Source: Bradyrhizobium ottawaense
GTDB taxonomy: Bacteria > Pseudomonadota > Alphaproteobacteria > Rhizobiales > Xanthobacteraceae
Direction: 5' to 3'
Assembly (NCBI RefSeq): GCF_900099825.1
Contig: NZ_LT629693.1
Coordinates: 5,963,001-6,027,000 of the forward strand
DNA: 64,000 bases
How positions within the stretch are numbered: position 1 is the stretch's first letter; each line of letters starts with the position of its first letter. The position numbers were made by a program, and so were the translations under genes. Positions 7,240-16,140 of this stretch are shown one piece after another. The notes under the pieces were generated by a model. It searched no databases. It was not told the DNA's origin and saw only the letters and a program-made list of their open reading frames with translations.

Positions 7240-10044
7240 CTAAGCACCGTTCTGGCGTTGCGCAGCCGGAGAGCGAGAGAGGGCCGCCTGTATCGCCAGC
7301 GCAAGTTCGCTCCGCCGGTAGGGCTTGCAGAGAACGGGCACCCCCAAACCGACGCCGCCGTGCGCGGGCAGCACATCGTCCGCATACCCGGAAGTGTAGA
7401 GAACAGGAAGATCCGGCCGCAGCGCCGCAGCCCGGTTTGCCAATGCGACGCCACTGATGCCATTCGGCATGACGAGATCCGTAAACAGCAGACTGATCGC
7501 GGGATCGGCCTGGAGCCGATCCAGCGCCTCGTTGCCGTCGCCAGCTGTAACCGACTCGTATCCGAGGCTTGCCAATTGCGTCGCGACAAAAGATCGGACG
7601 TCCGGCTCATCCTCCACCACCAGAATGCGCCCTTGTCCGTTCAACGTTGTGGAAGACGGCTTCTCCGGGGCCAACGCGACGGAGTCGGCACACGGGAGCA
7701 GCAGCGAGATCGATGTACCCTTGCCGAGGACGCTGTCGACGTCGACACGGCCGCCGGATTGCTGCGCGAAGCCATAGACCATCGACAGGCCGAGGCCTGA
7801 ACCTTTCCCGACCGGCTTTGTCGTGAAGAACGGCTCGAAAGCGCGAGACAGGACCTGCTGCGACATGCCGATTCCACTGTCGATGACGCTGATCCTGACG
7901 AATGCTTCGTTCGGCTCCGCCAAGGAGCGCTCATCACTCGCACGCGCGTCCGACGCCCGGATGGTCAATAACCCACCGTTCGGCATCGCGTCGCGGGCAT
8001 TCAGGGCGAGATTGACCAGGGCAGTTTCGAGTTGGGTCCGGTCGACATAGGCGCGGCGAACGCCGGGGTCCACCTTTATACGAAGCGTGATGTGTCCGCC
8101 CAGCGTGCGTCTCAAGAGCCCGCTAACATGCGCAATCGCCTCTGCGAGATCCACCGGCTCGGGCAGCAGGGTCTGCCGGCGGCCAAAGGCGAGGAGATGC
8201 TGCGTCAGGTTCGCGCCCCGTTCCGCGGCGTTCTGGACCGTCAGGGCGAGGCCCCTTAGTTCGGGATGATGCTGCGCCGCTTCAACCAGGAGTTCCGAAT
8301 TGCCCAGAATGATCGTCAGCAGGTTGTTGAAGTCGTGGGCGATCCCGCCGGTGAGCTGCCCGACGGCCTCCATCTTTTGCGCCTGCCGCAACTGCTCTTC
8401 CATCACTTTGGTAGCGGTGTTGTCGGACATCGTCCCGCGATAGCCGGCGAGGCGGCCGTTCCCATAGAAGAACGGGCGACCGCTCACGAGGGCGTGCCGA
8501 ACGCCTCCTGCTTCATGAGGAAGCTCGTATTCGAAGTTGCGATAGGGTCGATGCGCCTTGTGGTCCCCGATGTGCTGCGCCCAGCGCGGCGAACTGACAT
8601 CGGCACCCGCGACTTCCCATCGCGTGCGCCCGATGACCGCGGATGTCGGAATGCCGAGAACATTCTCGGGATCTCCGATCAATCGAGTGAAGCGGAACTC
8701 CTCGTCCATCTCCCAGAGCCAGTCCGAGGATACCTCCGCGAAATCGCGGAACTGAGCTTTCTTCTCCCGCAGCGACGTCTCGAGCTCCTTGCGCTGCGAA
8801 ATGTCGAAGCAGACGCCCGCCAGTCGCTGCGGCGCTTCCGGCTCCGCCGTGGTCAGACGGCCGGCCTGGGAGAACCAGCGCATTTCGCCGTCGGGTCGGA
8901 AGAATCGAAACTCGATCTGATAAGGGGTGCCGTCCCGCATCGCCAGCTCGAGGGCGTCCTCGACCACGGATCGGTCTTCCGGGTGAACGAGATTGACGAA
9001 ATCCGTGAAATGCCCGGACTGGATGCCAGTCGCTTCATGGCCGTGATCCGACAGCGTCGTCAGTCCGGTTTTGAGGTCGATGTCAAACGCGATCATCCGC
9101 CCGGCCTCGAGCGCAAGGCGCCATCGCGCTTCGTTGGCGCGCAGCACCGCCGCCGCCGCATCATGTTCGGTGACGTCATGCACGATGCCGGCGGCGCACA
9201 CTGGCCGGTCCTGATCTTCCTTCAGGACCTCGCCTCTGGACAGCAGCGTTCGAATTTCGCCGTCCGGACGACGGATTTTATATTTAATATCGAACGGACG
9301 TTTCTGCTCTCTGGTCGCCGTACAGAATGCCTTCACCGTCGGAAGATCCTGAGGGTGAACCGCCTCAAGGAATCGTTCGAGGGACGGTTCGGTGCGCTCA
9401 GGGTCGAGGCCGAGCAGGCGATAGATCCCATCGGACCAGCGCACGCGGTCCGATTCAAACTCCCACTCCCAATGCCCGATCGGCGCAATGCCCTCGGTCT
9501 GGGACAAGGCGGACCGCTGGCAACCCAGTTCGATCTGTTGCGCCTTGACGACAAGCGCTGTCTTGCGATGTCGAAGGGTGTCCACGGCGAGAGCAGCGAA
9601 GTGCCGCAAGGTTGTGCGTTGGTCGGAATTCAGCGGGCGGGGTCGGTAGTCGACGAGGCACAATGAGCCGACGCGCAGGCCTGGCTGTAGCGAAAGAGGC
9701 ACGCTTGCGTAGAACCGTATGTGAGGTTCGCCGATTACCAGAGGATTTTCCCCAAACCGGGAATCCTTGAGCGCATCCTCGACGACAAAAACATCGTCCG
9801 AAATGATGGTATGGTTACAGAAAGCTATATCGCAAGGAGTGCCAGACGCGCCGATGCCACATCGGTCTTTGAGTACCTGATCGTCGCTGTCGATGAAGTG
9901 GACAAAAGCGATCGGGACACGAAAATGATCCCGCGCGATTTCGCAGAGGGCATCGAACCCCGGTACGCAATTTCCGTCAAGTATTTTGAGGTCACGCAGA
10001 GCTTTGAGGCGCTCGGCCTCGTTTTGTGGGATCGGAAAGCTCAT
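7240..10044 (-). CDS. Hybrid sensor histidine kinase (GAF-PAS-PAS-PAS-HisKA-HATPase-REC)
   Basis: A 934-residue cytoplasmic hybrid kinase with no transmembrane segment. Domains in order: GAF (residues ~20-170, [20 protein letters not shown]), three PAS/PAC units (~190-560, each ending in a DVT/DIS/MSD-type PAC motif), HisKA with H-box [17 protein letters not shown], HATPase_c with N-box [14 protein letters not shown]1 VIDSGIGM and G2 [14 protein letters not shown], then a receiver domain ([28 protein letters not shown]). The ATG at 10044 overlaps the stop of an upstream small ORF as ATGA, which supports this start over the in-frame GTG at 10083. It may signal to the REC-EAL protein downstream. 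Confidence 0.92.
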   Translation of the reverse strand: MSFPIPQNEAERLKALRDLKILDGNCVPGFDALCEIARDHFRVPIAFVHFIDSDDQVLKDRCGIGASGTPCDIAFCNHTIISDDVFVVEDALKDSRFGENPLVIGEPHIRFYASVPLSLQPGLRVGSLCLVDYRPRPLNSDQRTTLRHFAALAVDTLRHRKTALVVKAQQIELGCQRSALSQTEGIAPIGHWEWEFESDRVRWSDGIYRLLGLDPERTEPSLERFLEAVHPQDLPTVKAFCTATREQKRPFDIKYKIRRPDGEIRTLLSRGEVLKEDQDRPVCAAGIVHDVTEHDAAAAVLRANEARWRLALEAGRMIAFDIDLKTGLTTLSDHGHEATGIQSGHFTDFVNLVHPEDRSVVEDALELAMRDGTPYQIEFRFFRPDGEMRWFSQAGRLTTAEPEAPQRLAGVCFDISQRKELETSLREKKAQFRDFAEVSSDWLWEMDEEFRFTRLIGDPENVLGIPTSAVIGRTRWEVAGADVSSPRWAQHIGDHKAHRPYRNFEYELPHEAGGVRHALVSGRPFFYGNGRLAGYRGTMSDNTATKVMEEQLRQAQKMEAVGQLTGGIAHDFNNLLTIILGNSELLVEAAQHHPELRGLALTVQNAAERGANLTQHLLAFGRRQTLLPEPVDLAEAIAHVSGLLRRTLGGHITLRIKVDPGVRRAYVDRTQLETALVNLALNARDAMPNGGLLTIRASDARASDERSLAEPNEAFVRISVIDSGIGMSQQVLSRAFEPFFTTKPVGKGSGLGLSMVYGFAQQSGGRVDVDSVLGKGTSISLLLPCADSVALAPEKPSSTTLNGQGRILVVEDEPDVRSFVATQLASLGYESVTAGDGNEALDRLQADPAISLLFTDLVMPNGISGVALANRAAALRPDLPVLYTSGYADDVLPAHGGVGLGVPVLCKPYRRSELALAIQAALSRSPAAQRQNGA

Positions 10045-10244
10045 ACTAAGGCACCCGTTCGGCAACAGAGGTCGCTCTTGCACGATGGTAGGCGCAAAAC
10101 CCTTAATGCTCCTTGCGTTGTCAGCGCAACTCCATGGACCGCAACTAATTTCGTAGTCTTTCTTAGTCGGTTTTGAATTAAATCGCGTGCAACGCCACAG
10201 GCATATTCGAAAGCTTTGCGTGCGGCTTCAGCTTCGGTCAACAT
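10041..10244 (-). CDS. Possible small ORF translationally coupled to the histidine kinase
   Basis: A 67-residue frame starting MLTEAEAARKAFEYACGVA. It has a fair ribosome-binding site (AGGTGCAGGA) before the ATG, and its TGA overlaps the kinase ATG as ATGA, the classic coupling arrangement. The N-terminal 25 residues look protein-like. The rest is arginine/cysteine-rich and less convincing. It may be a truncated gene whose only remaining role is leader-like. Confidence 0.4.
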   Translation of the reverse strand: MLTEAEAARKAFEYACGVARDLIQNRLRKTTKLVAVHGVALTTQGALRVLRLPSCKSDLCCRTGALV

Positions 10245-10434
10245 TCCTGCACCTTTTTATTTTTTTAAGTTCAGCAAACATAAACGCAGATTCGAGTTGT
10301 GAATGGATGGTAGATTTCATTCGAGTTTTTCTAATATTAAGGTCCGAAGTCGTCATTCGAAGAGAGAGTACAACCAAGGGGGACATAGCATTTTTGCGCA
10401 GAGCCCCGTTTTGGCCCAAGAGGCCGTAGCTCAC
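10245..10434. other. Intergenic segment, probable kinase promoter region
   Basis: No gene is seen. The segment is AT-rich compared with its surroundings (runs of T near 10258-10268), consistent with promoter DNA for the leftward small ORF and kinase. Confidence 0.35.
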
Positions 10435-10709
10435 GTGACCTGCCACCGCAAACTTCCTCCACGCGGAGTTAGAGTCCGGCCTTGTGAAGGACGGACAGAT
10501 GAAGCGAGCCAGGTTTACGGAACAGCAGATTATTGGCGTGCTGCGGGAGCATGAGGCGGGCGCGAAGACCGCCGATCGCACCGCAACATCGGATCGGCTG
10601 CGCAACCCGGACCAGCTCCGCCGATCGCACGTTGCTCTACCCGCGCCAGACGGCGTAAAATCCGCCGAGACTCTAATCGCCGCTGGATGAAAGTTCAGTG
10701 GCAGGTCAC
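10435..10709. mobile_element. Internally deleted IS3-family (IS407-like) element, 275 bp
   Basis: Both ends are retained. GTGACCTGCCAC at 10435-10446 is the exact reverse complement of GTGGCAGGTCAC at 10698-10709. Inside, from ATG 10501, the frame MKRARFTEQQIIGVLREHEAG is the start of an IS407-group OrfA; it loses homology after about 30 codons. The right part (CCGAGACTCTAATCGCCGCTG) is the usual 3' end. Almost the whole transposase has been deleted, leaving a MITE-like derivative that could in principle be moved in trans. Confidence 0.75.
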
Positions 10710-11046
10710 CCTGACGAGCATCATCCGCGCGCCGCATCTTGCGCAAGGCGTCCCCCCAAGATTAGCGCGCACTTTCGGGGAAACCTTTATCGAAGGCACG
10801 ATCGCTGGTACATGGTGCACGCGAGTGGCAGTGAGGAAACCAAGATCGGTGTATCAAAAAACAACTCATACTTTCGTCACGAATCGCGGAACTATTGCGC
10901 GCCGCGCTGTTCCAACATGCCGCCAGATCTCTTCGCGGCGGAACTTGCCAACGCGTGCCATTCTATCGCCAGTTGCTCCCTTCCAGCTCGCTTCAGGGGT
11001 GCCGCGTGCCGACGCATCCGCGCCGTCGTTCTTTCGTGCAAGCTGG
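10710..11046. other. Intergenic segment, no gene supported
   Basis: Several overlapping frames are open but none has protein-like composition or a recognisable motif. The segment lies between an IS derivative and the 3' end of the degenerate EAL gene. Confidence 0.4.
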
Positions 11047-12399
11047 TCAGCCCCTCGGAAACCGAGCATGGGCAATTTGCCGCGCAAACTTCCTGCGCTC
11101 CATCGGTTTTCCAAAATAACACCCCTGGGCCATCGCGAAACCCAATTCCCTGACCGTCAGAAAATCGGCTCGTGTTTCCGCCCCTTCCGCGACCGTTCGT
11201 GTTCTGCCTTCGGACAATTTCAAAATCCTCCTGCAGGCCGCGCGCTTTAACCCGTCGCCTGCGCACCCATCGATAAATTTTCGATCAACCTTTAGCTCAA
11301 AGAACGGCCATTCCTCCTGGCCAAGGAGCGAGGGCCATTCTGCACCTAAACCGTCAACGGAAAGGCCGATTTTGTGGAACTTCAGCCAATGCGCGGCATC
11401 CCTTGCGAGCTTGAAATCACGCAGAAGTTCCGTGCCATCGATCTCGACAATCAATCCCGGAAAGGTCGGATGCCTGGGAAGAAGCCGCTCAATTGTCGCA
11501 AGCGCACCGTCGCTCGTGAGGAACGAAAGTGGCAGATTGATAGCAAGTTCAATTGGCCCGAATTCTGAAACGAAGCAGTGCCAGTCCGCCACCGCCTGGT
11601 TGATAAGGAATTCGGACAAAGCTGCGTAATGCGGGTCTCTGTCGTCCGGTTTGAAATAGCTGGGAGAGACCATACCCCAATGAGGGTGTCTGATACGGAC
11701 GAGCCCTTCGGCACCGCCCACGGACAGAGAGCGGGTGTTTATCTTGGGCTGATACCAGAGTTCAAGCCAGCCATTATGAAGCACCTCTGCGGCGTCAACC
11801 GGGGGGCGCGGCGGCGCTGGCAAAGGCACAAAGTCAGCAAGGCTTGCCTGCAGTTCGACCTCGCCAAACGGCGTTGCGAGGACGGGAAGCATAGGCAGGC
11901 CGAGTTGGGCTCCGAGGTTCGCCAAGGCCAGTAACGCATGCGAATGACGGGGCCCGAACAAGAGCACGTGGCCACCAAAGCGCTCGTCGGCGAGTCGCTG
12001 CAAAACGCGAACCGCTAACATGCCCTCGCCAGCAAACCCGAGCAGAAGCAGATCAGGGATGTCGGCGTTGATTACCCCGGTTGCTTCGGCCGGGTGAGCG
12101 CATTCACAGGTGGTGAATCCGAGTTCTTGAAGCGCTTCACAAAGAAAAGATCGAACGTGTTTCTTTGAGTCAGCCACGCAGGCGCGAGGCACGATTTTTC
12201 GTTGGCCAAACCTGACAAGTTTGACTTCAGTTTCGTTTTCCAAAGCTCGTTTCCCACCCCAAACGTCCCACACTGCCTGTTCAATACCGCAAGAACGAAG
12301 TGGTTGCCGTCTCAGTTTTGAGATTGAACCGTTAGGCTTAATCGCCACAATGAAAGTAAAATTGGATGTGTTGTCGCCGCGCGGAGTCTTGTTCCGCAT
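11047..12399 (-). CDS. Degenerate REC-EAL protein, probably catalytically inactive
   Basis: 450 residues from ATG 12399 (start uncertain, no good ribosome-binding site). A receiver-like region (~residues 70-190, ACVADSKKHVRSFLCEALQE) precedes an EAL-like domain: ELWYQPKINTRS, GAEGLVRIRHP, IVEIDGTELLRD and ELKVDRKFI. The key DDFG/T segment is replaced by SVDGLGAEWPS, so one catalytic Asp and the following Phe are lost. The last motif is AEGAETRADF in place of AEGVET. It is a paralogue of the REC-EAL at 5865-7127 (same WYQPKI spacing and C-terminus), evidently diverged toward a binding or scaffold role rather than hydrolysis. Confidence 0.82.
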   Translation of the reverse strand: MRNKTPRGDNTSNFTFIVAIKPNGSISKLRRQPLRSCGIEQAVWDVWGGKRALENETEVKLVRFGQRKIVPRACVADSKKHVRSFLCEALQELGFTTCECAHPAEATGVINADIPDLLLLGFAGEGMLAVRVLQRLADERFGGHVLLFGPRHSHALLALANLGAQLGLPMLPVLATPFGEVELQASLADFVPLPAPPRPPVDAAEVLHNGWLELWYQPKINTRSLSVGGAEGLVRIRHPHWGMVSPSYFKPDDRDPHYAALSEFLINQAVADWHCFVSEFGPIELAINLPLSFLTSDGALATIERLLPRHPTFPGLIVEIDGTELLRDFKLARDAAHWLKFHKIGLSVDGLGAEWPSLLGQEEWPFFELKVDRKFIDGCAGDGLKRAACRRILKLSEGRTRTVAEGAETRADFLTVRELGFAMAQGCYFGKPMERRKFARQIAHARFPRG

Positions 12400-12464
12400 T
12401 CAATCGTCTCGACGAGCTTGCGCTCGCCGCTCCTCATGCATTTGAAAGTCCGTGCCTCGGGTGG

Positions 12465-12590
12465 TCAACCGGGCTCTGATCGCACCGCCACCATACGCTC
12501 TTTGCAGTTCGGACAACGCGGGCGCTCAAGGGATGAGATTGACATGCCGAATCCGCAAATGGAACACGGGTAGATTATGGCCCGCGCGAG
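12465..12590 (-). CDS. Possible small zinc-ribbon-like protein
   Basis: The frame encodes IIYPCSICGFGMSI, then RPRCPNCKERMVAV, giving two CxxC knuckles of a zinc ribbon, and ends at a TGA. There is no ATG close upstream. The frame is open through the antisense start of a response-regulator relic, so the start is unresolved. It could be real (such short zinc ribbons are common in this lineage) or a remnant. Confidence 0.35.
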   Translation of the reverse strand, partial: LARAIIYPCSICGFGMSISSLERPRCPNCKERMVAVRSEPG

Positions 12591-12599
12591 GAGCAGAAC

Positions 12600-12974
12600 T
12601 TGAATGAAGCCGTTCCGGTTATACTGGTCGTCGAGGATGACGAACCGGTTCAAAGTCTTGTGGAAGAAGCCCTCAGGGAAGGCGGATTCGATCCGGCTCT
12701 GCGCCGTCCGGCGGAGAAGCGGTCACCTTGCTGCAGTGAGTGAGAAAGCGCGTACCGTGCCCTGGTGACTGACATAGTTCTGCGCGGCAGAATTGATGGC
12801 TGGGAAGTCGCAAAGCGCGCCCGGCAGATCGATCCGGAGTTTCCGGTCATAGACATGAGCGGCGCGGCCGCCGCAGAATGGCCCTTCAAGGGCGTGCCCA
12901 ACAGCATCATGCTCTCTTCGGCAGGGACCAGCGACAGGCGGGCGGTAAGAATCCTTCGACGCGCGCAGGCTTAG
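12600..12974 (+). pseudogene. Broken single-domain response regulator
   Basis: A TTG at 12600 with AGGAG about 8 nt upstream opens NEAVPVILVVEDDEPVQSLV, the start of a CheY-like receiver with its acidic DD pair. The frame ends at a TGA at 12741-12743. Receiver sequence resumes in another frame near 12760: ALVTDIVLRGRIDGWEVAKR, carrying the phospho-acceptor Asp, then a PEFPVIDMSG segment. The expected Lys-Pro near the end is lost. At least two frameshifts and stops make it a pseudogene. Confidence 0.7.
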
Positions 12975-13205
12975 TCCAATCTCGGCCGGAAGCATAGGGT
13001 CGGCAGTGATGCTGCGCTGAGGGGGCCGCTGAGAGAGCGTATGAAGGGCTCCGCTTCTTCTAAACGTTACTTCGCTTTGTAAGGATTAAGAATACGCAGA
13101 GTTCCCTTGCGGGTTTAACATCATCCCGCTTGCCGCTGACCGCTCAGCATGGCTTCTGAGGACAAAACCAAACGCTCGGCTTAGCGGGCTCGCAGGGAAT
13201 GCCTC

Positions 13206-13571
13206 ATGATCATCTTTTTGATTGCCTTGGCCGCGAGCGCTTTACTCGGGCTGACGACCGGCTTTGTGTTTCGGGTTTGGGCAAACCTGGTAGTTGCTCC
13301 GCTTGTGGCTTTCGGTTCAGCGGTTGCTCTGTTCTATCATGGCTTCGGATTTCTTGAAGGGATATTCGCTACAATCGCATGTCTTTTCGCCAGCCAGGCG
13401 GCCTACCTCCTGGGTGTGTTCTTGGTAACCCCCGACGCGGGCGTCCAAAGCTTCCTAGCGGAACACGTGTTCGACAATGAGCCAGGCGAGAATTGCGAGC
13501 GCGACATTACCGGCAATCAACAGGAGAAGCGCCACGAGCAACCATCGCGGTCCCTTCCGCCTGACACGTGA
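13206..13571 (+). CDS. Small inner-membrane protein, unknown function
   Basis: 121 residues. Residues 1-85 form three hydrophobic segments (IIFLIALAASALLGLTTGF, LVVAPLVAFGSAVALFYH, GIFATIACLFASQAAYLLGV). The last 35 residues are polar and overlap the antisense gene at 13455-13661, so the genuine protein may have ended earlier or the two genes overlap tail to tail. Confidence 0.6.
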   Translation: MIIFLIALAASALLGLTTGFVFRVWANLVVAPLVAFGSAVALFYHGFGFLEGIFATIACLFASQAAYLLGVFLVTPDAGVQSFLAEHVFDNEPGENCERDITGNQQEKRHEQPSRSLPPDT

Positions 13572-13661
13572 TACCGCTGAGCGCTGAAACGAGCGCCGCA
13601 GCCAGGTGCCGCGGCGCGGCCTTTTGCTGGCCGAGCGGCAAGCTGTATCGGTCTGGGGCAT
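13455..13661 (-). CDS. Small single-pass membrane protein
   Basis: 68 residues from ATG 13661: a basic N-terminus (KRPRRGTWLRRSFQRSAVSR), then one strong transmembrane helix, RWLLVALLLLIAGNVALAIL, close to the C-terminus. This N-in tail-anchor layout recurs among small Bradyrhizobium proteins. It converges on, and overlaps by 117 nt, the upstream plus-strand membrane gene. Confidence 0.5.
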   Translation of the reverse strand: MPQTDTACRSASKRPRRGTWLRRSFQRSAVSRVRRKGPRWLLVALLLLIAGNVALAILAWLIVEHVFR

Positions 13662-13884
13662 TGCCGGGTTCATTGTAGCACACATTCCTTGCTGTTTTCG
13701 GGTCCTGCAGGTACTTCAGCAAAGGTGATGCCAGCTTCGGACGCCGTTGATCTCGAAGCTTGGCATGGCGATAGGTGTCCGGCCTTATCGAACGTTTGAA
13801 ACGTCTCCCTCCGGTGTGGACCGCCTTTCCAAGTTAGGTTGAGTGCTGTGTAACAGTCCTTATGCAGCAATAAGTTCAGCACTC

Positions 13885-13995
13885 AGGTTGAACGGCTGGG
13901 AGTTGTTGAAACCGGCCGACGTCGGCGCTGCACTAATGACGAGAAGCTCAAGATCGTTCTGGAGAGCATGCAGAGTCCGCGGGCGGTCTCGTCGA
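13885..13995 (+). pseudogene. IS66-type orfA N-terminal fragment
   Basis: Plus-strand translation gives VERLGVVETGRRRRCTNDEK followed by LKIVLESMQSPRAV, which resembles the head of IS66-family OrfA/TnpA (RRRRWSDDEKLKIV type). The rest of the element is absent. An adjoining fragment rich in Arg/Ala leads straight into dispersed repeat copy a. Confidence 0.5.
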
Positions 13996-14084
13996 CGGCG
14001 CGGCGGGCCGCCCCACCGCTATTTCTTCGCCTTCGGTTCCGCGGCCTCTCGTGCCAGCCGCTCGGCCTTGAGTTCAGCTTTCTT

Positions 14085-14214
14085 CAACCGTAACTAGGCG
14101 GTCTTCAGACCTTCGGGGTGGGGGGTGGTCAATTCTCTGGCGCGAAGAGGATGCGGACCGGTGGGCCTGGTTCATACCCAAAATCTTTGATTTTTTTACA
14201 AGGAAAAGCCCACT
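14085..14214. repeat. Dispersed intergenic repeat, copy a
   Basis: Begins TTCAACCGTAACTAGGC, then the shared core GGGGTGGGGGGTGGTCAATT and CTGGCGCGAAGAGGATGCGG, and ends AAAAGCCCACTTG. Related copies are at 17251, 36123, 41951 and 50208, with a partial one near 46998. Confidence 0.75.
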
Positions 14215-14377
14215 TGCGGCTTCGGTGAATGTCCGCTGAGGATGGAAGAGCGGACCTGAGCATTAGCGGCTCGAGGCCGGCCTTTGACCCAAACTCGACA
14301 TTGGCGAGGCAGCATCCAACGAATGCAGACACAGGTGGGCGTATCGCTTTTCAAGCTCGCCCAGGCGTGAAGCCGGG

Positions 14378-15045
14378 TTATTCATGCCAACCGAGGCTTT
14401 GCCAGTAACGAAATGGTCCCTGGGCATTTTGCAGGGACTGGTTCTGTGCTCGGGCATCCTGGATGGGCCGAACCGCCACCCGCGTATTTTGATCACGCCG
14501 GACCCTCGCTCGGGGATTCCGCAGATTCTGGATCTCTGCTCGTGTATCTTGGACGGGCGGACCCTTCAGTGCTTTTGAATGGGAAGGACGCGTGCCTGAG
14601 CATTTTGCAAAACCTGTGCTCGTGCATCTTGCGCGGGCCGCACAGTCTCGATTTGTGCGCCTGCATCTTCCTTGGCCGCCCAATCTTGCAATTGTGTCAA
14701 CAAGGCTCCAGGCGGTGCCGCCCTGATTTCTGCCTGGCTCTGATGGGCGGTATCAAAAGTGGTAGCAATTTCGTCGCGGGCTGGCGCGCCCCATACAGTC
14801 GGCGTCGTTTGAACGGTGTCAGGCTGAAGGGCCGAAATATCGGTCAGCGAAGCCTTGATGTCCGCAAAGACCTTCGCCGGATTTCCCAACGATAGGAGAA
14901 TCGCCATACCGACCAGTGACGCCACTAGAACCAAAATACTCGCATTGAGGAGCAGCAACGAGCCGCGTTCCTCGTGCTCATCAGCATGACCGAAGAGAAA
15001 GAAAGGCAAAGGGTGGTTCTGATCAAAGCCATCTCTTATCGGCAT
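14378..15045 (-). CDS. Inner-membrane protein with degenerate C-terminal tandem repeats, frameshifted
   Basis: ATG 15045 has a GGAGG site 8 nt upstream. The protein begins MPIRDGFDQNHPLPFFLFGH, has one transmembrane helix (SLLLLNASILVLVASLVGMA) and an acidic/alanine-rich periplasmic or cytoplasmic tail. The open frame stops at 14566 after QDARAQVLQNAQARVLPIQ. Similar repeat units (RPIQDARAQNQSLQNAQ, VQDTRAEIQNLRNPRARV) continue in the next frame down to 14378. The gene was therefore originally longer and suffered a frameshift near 14570, inside the repeats. The function is unknown. Confidence 0.6.
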
Positions 15046-15358
15046 TGGCTGAACCTCCGCTTGCTGTTCTTGCCGACCATACCGTGATATCGAGGTCCAA
15101 AAGCGGAGAAATCTTGATCTCACTAGGGCCCCGGGGGGAACCCGCTCGATGATGCTGCGGCTGCCGATGCAGCCCTTATCTGTAGGTCCCGCATTTGGTC
15201 GGCTCCCGGCCCACACCGACGAAATCCCGCGCTCGTCCAAATGTCGGCTGTTAAGGGTCGACCGGAAATGTCTAAACGACGCGACTGGCGAGCAGGCTTC
15301 TGTAATTTTGCCCCGGCAGGCCGTCGTCAGCGGATATTTGGGCACAAGGAGGTGCGAT

Positions 15359-15913
15359 ATGGCGACAACAGCTACCCAAGTCGTTCTTGATACGCCGGCG
15401 GCGGAGTTCCGGCTTCCGGCCACCGACGGCAAGACTTACGCACTGGACGACGTTGCGGGCGAAAAAGGCACGGTCGTCGTCTTCATCTGCAACCATTGTC
15501 CCTATGTTAAAGCGGTGATCGACCGCATGGTTTCGGAGGCCCGCGTGCTGATGTCGGAGAGCATAGGCTTTGCGGCGATTTGTTCGAACGATGCGGTGAG
15601 CTATCCCGAAGACTCATTTGAGAATATGAAGCGTTTCGCGAAGGCTCATGATTTCCCGTTTCCATATCTCCACGACGAGACCCAGACAGTCGCTCGGGCG
15701 TATGGGGCGGTCTGTACGCCGGACTTCTTCGGTTACAATGCCGACCGCAAGCTCAAGTATCGCGGCCGGCTCGACGAAGGCCGCACAACTCCGCCTCGCG
15801 CGGGGGCGCCCCGAGAGCTTGTCGAGGCCATGCGCGCGATTGCGAACACCGGTCTGGCGCGGGCTGACCAAAAGGCGTCTATTGGCTGCTCGATCAAATG
15901 GAAGGACGAATAA
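15359..15913 (+). CDS. Thioredoxin-fold (peroxiredoxin/redoxin family) protein
   Basis: 184 residues from ATG 15359, preceded by AGGAGG. The redoxin fold is recognised by DTPAAEFRLPATDGKTYALDD, the active-site segment VVFICNHCPYVKAVIDRM with a CxxC at Cys44-Cys47, and a cis-Pro-like VCTPDFFGYN near residue 120. There is no signal peptide, so it should be cytoplasmic. The family uses thiols to reduce peroxides or disulfides, but the substrate is unknown. It is divergent from the membrane gene at 14378-15045. Confidence 0.85.
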   Translation: MATTATQVVLDTPAAEFRLPATDGKTYALDDVAGEKGTVVVFICNHCPYVKAVIDRMVSEARVLMSESIGFAAICSNDAVSYPEDSFENMKRFAKAHDFPFPYLHDETQTVARAYGAVCTPDFFGYNADRKLKYRGRLDEGRTTPPRAGAPRELVEAMRAIANTGLARADQKASIGCSIKWKDE

Positions 15914-16140
15914 CCGGACTACCCCGCGACATCCGGAAGAGAGCTGTCCGTGAGGCGTAGCGCAATATCGCAGCCCGCCGCCGCTTTGCCGATTTGGGTG
16001 TGTGGCGGACGCCGGCATCATAGCGCCACGGCGAAACAATAGTGCCCATCTTCATCGACCGTGGCGCGCCACTCTAGGCCAGAGCGCTACAAGCGCCGGG
16101 CAGGCACCCTTCCTGCGTAATCGTTTTCGCCAAGCCGAGT

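Noticed and set aside
8266..9666. A 466-codon plus-strand open frame
   Set aside because: It is exactly antisense to the PAS region of the histidine kinase. Its composition is Arg/Pro/Val-rich with no motif, and the minus-strand frame has clear domains.
12723..12995. Minus-strand frames across the response-regulator relic
   Set aside because: No motif; the plus-strand receiver homology (DDEP, TDIVLRG) explains the sequence.
14390..14640. Tandem repeats considered as a CRISPR or minisatellite
   Set aside because: The units are degenerate, have no unique spacers and are explained as coding repeats of the membrane protein, interrupted by a frameshift.
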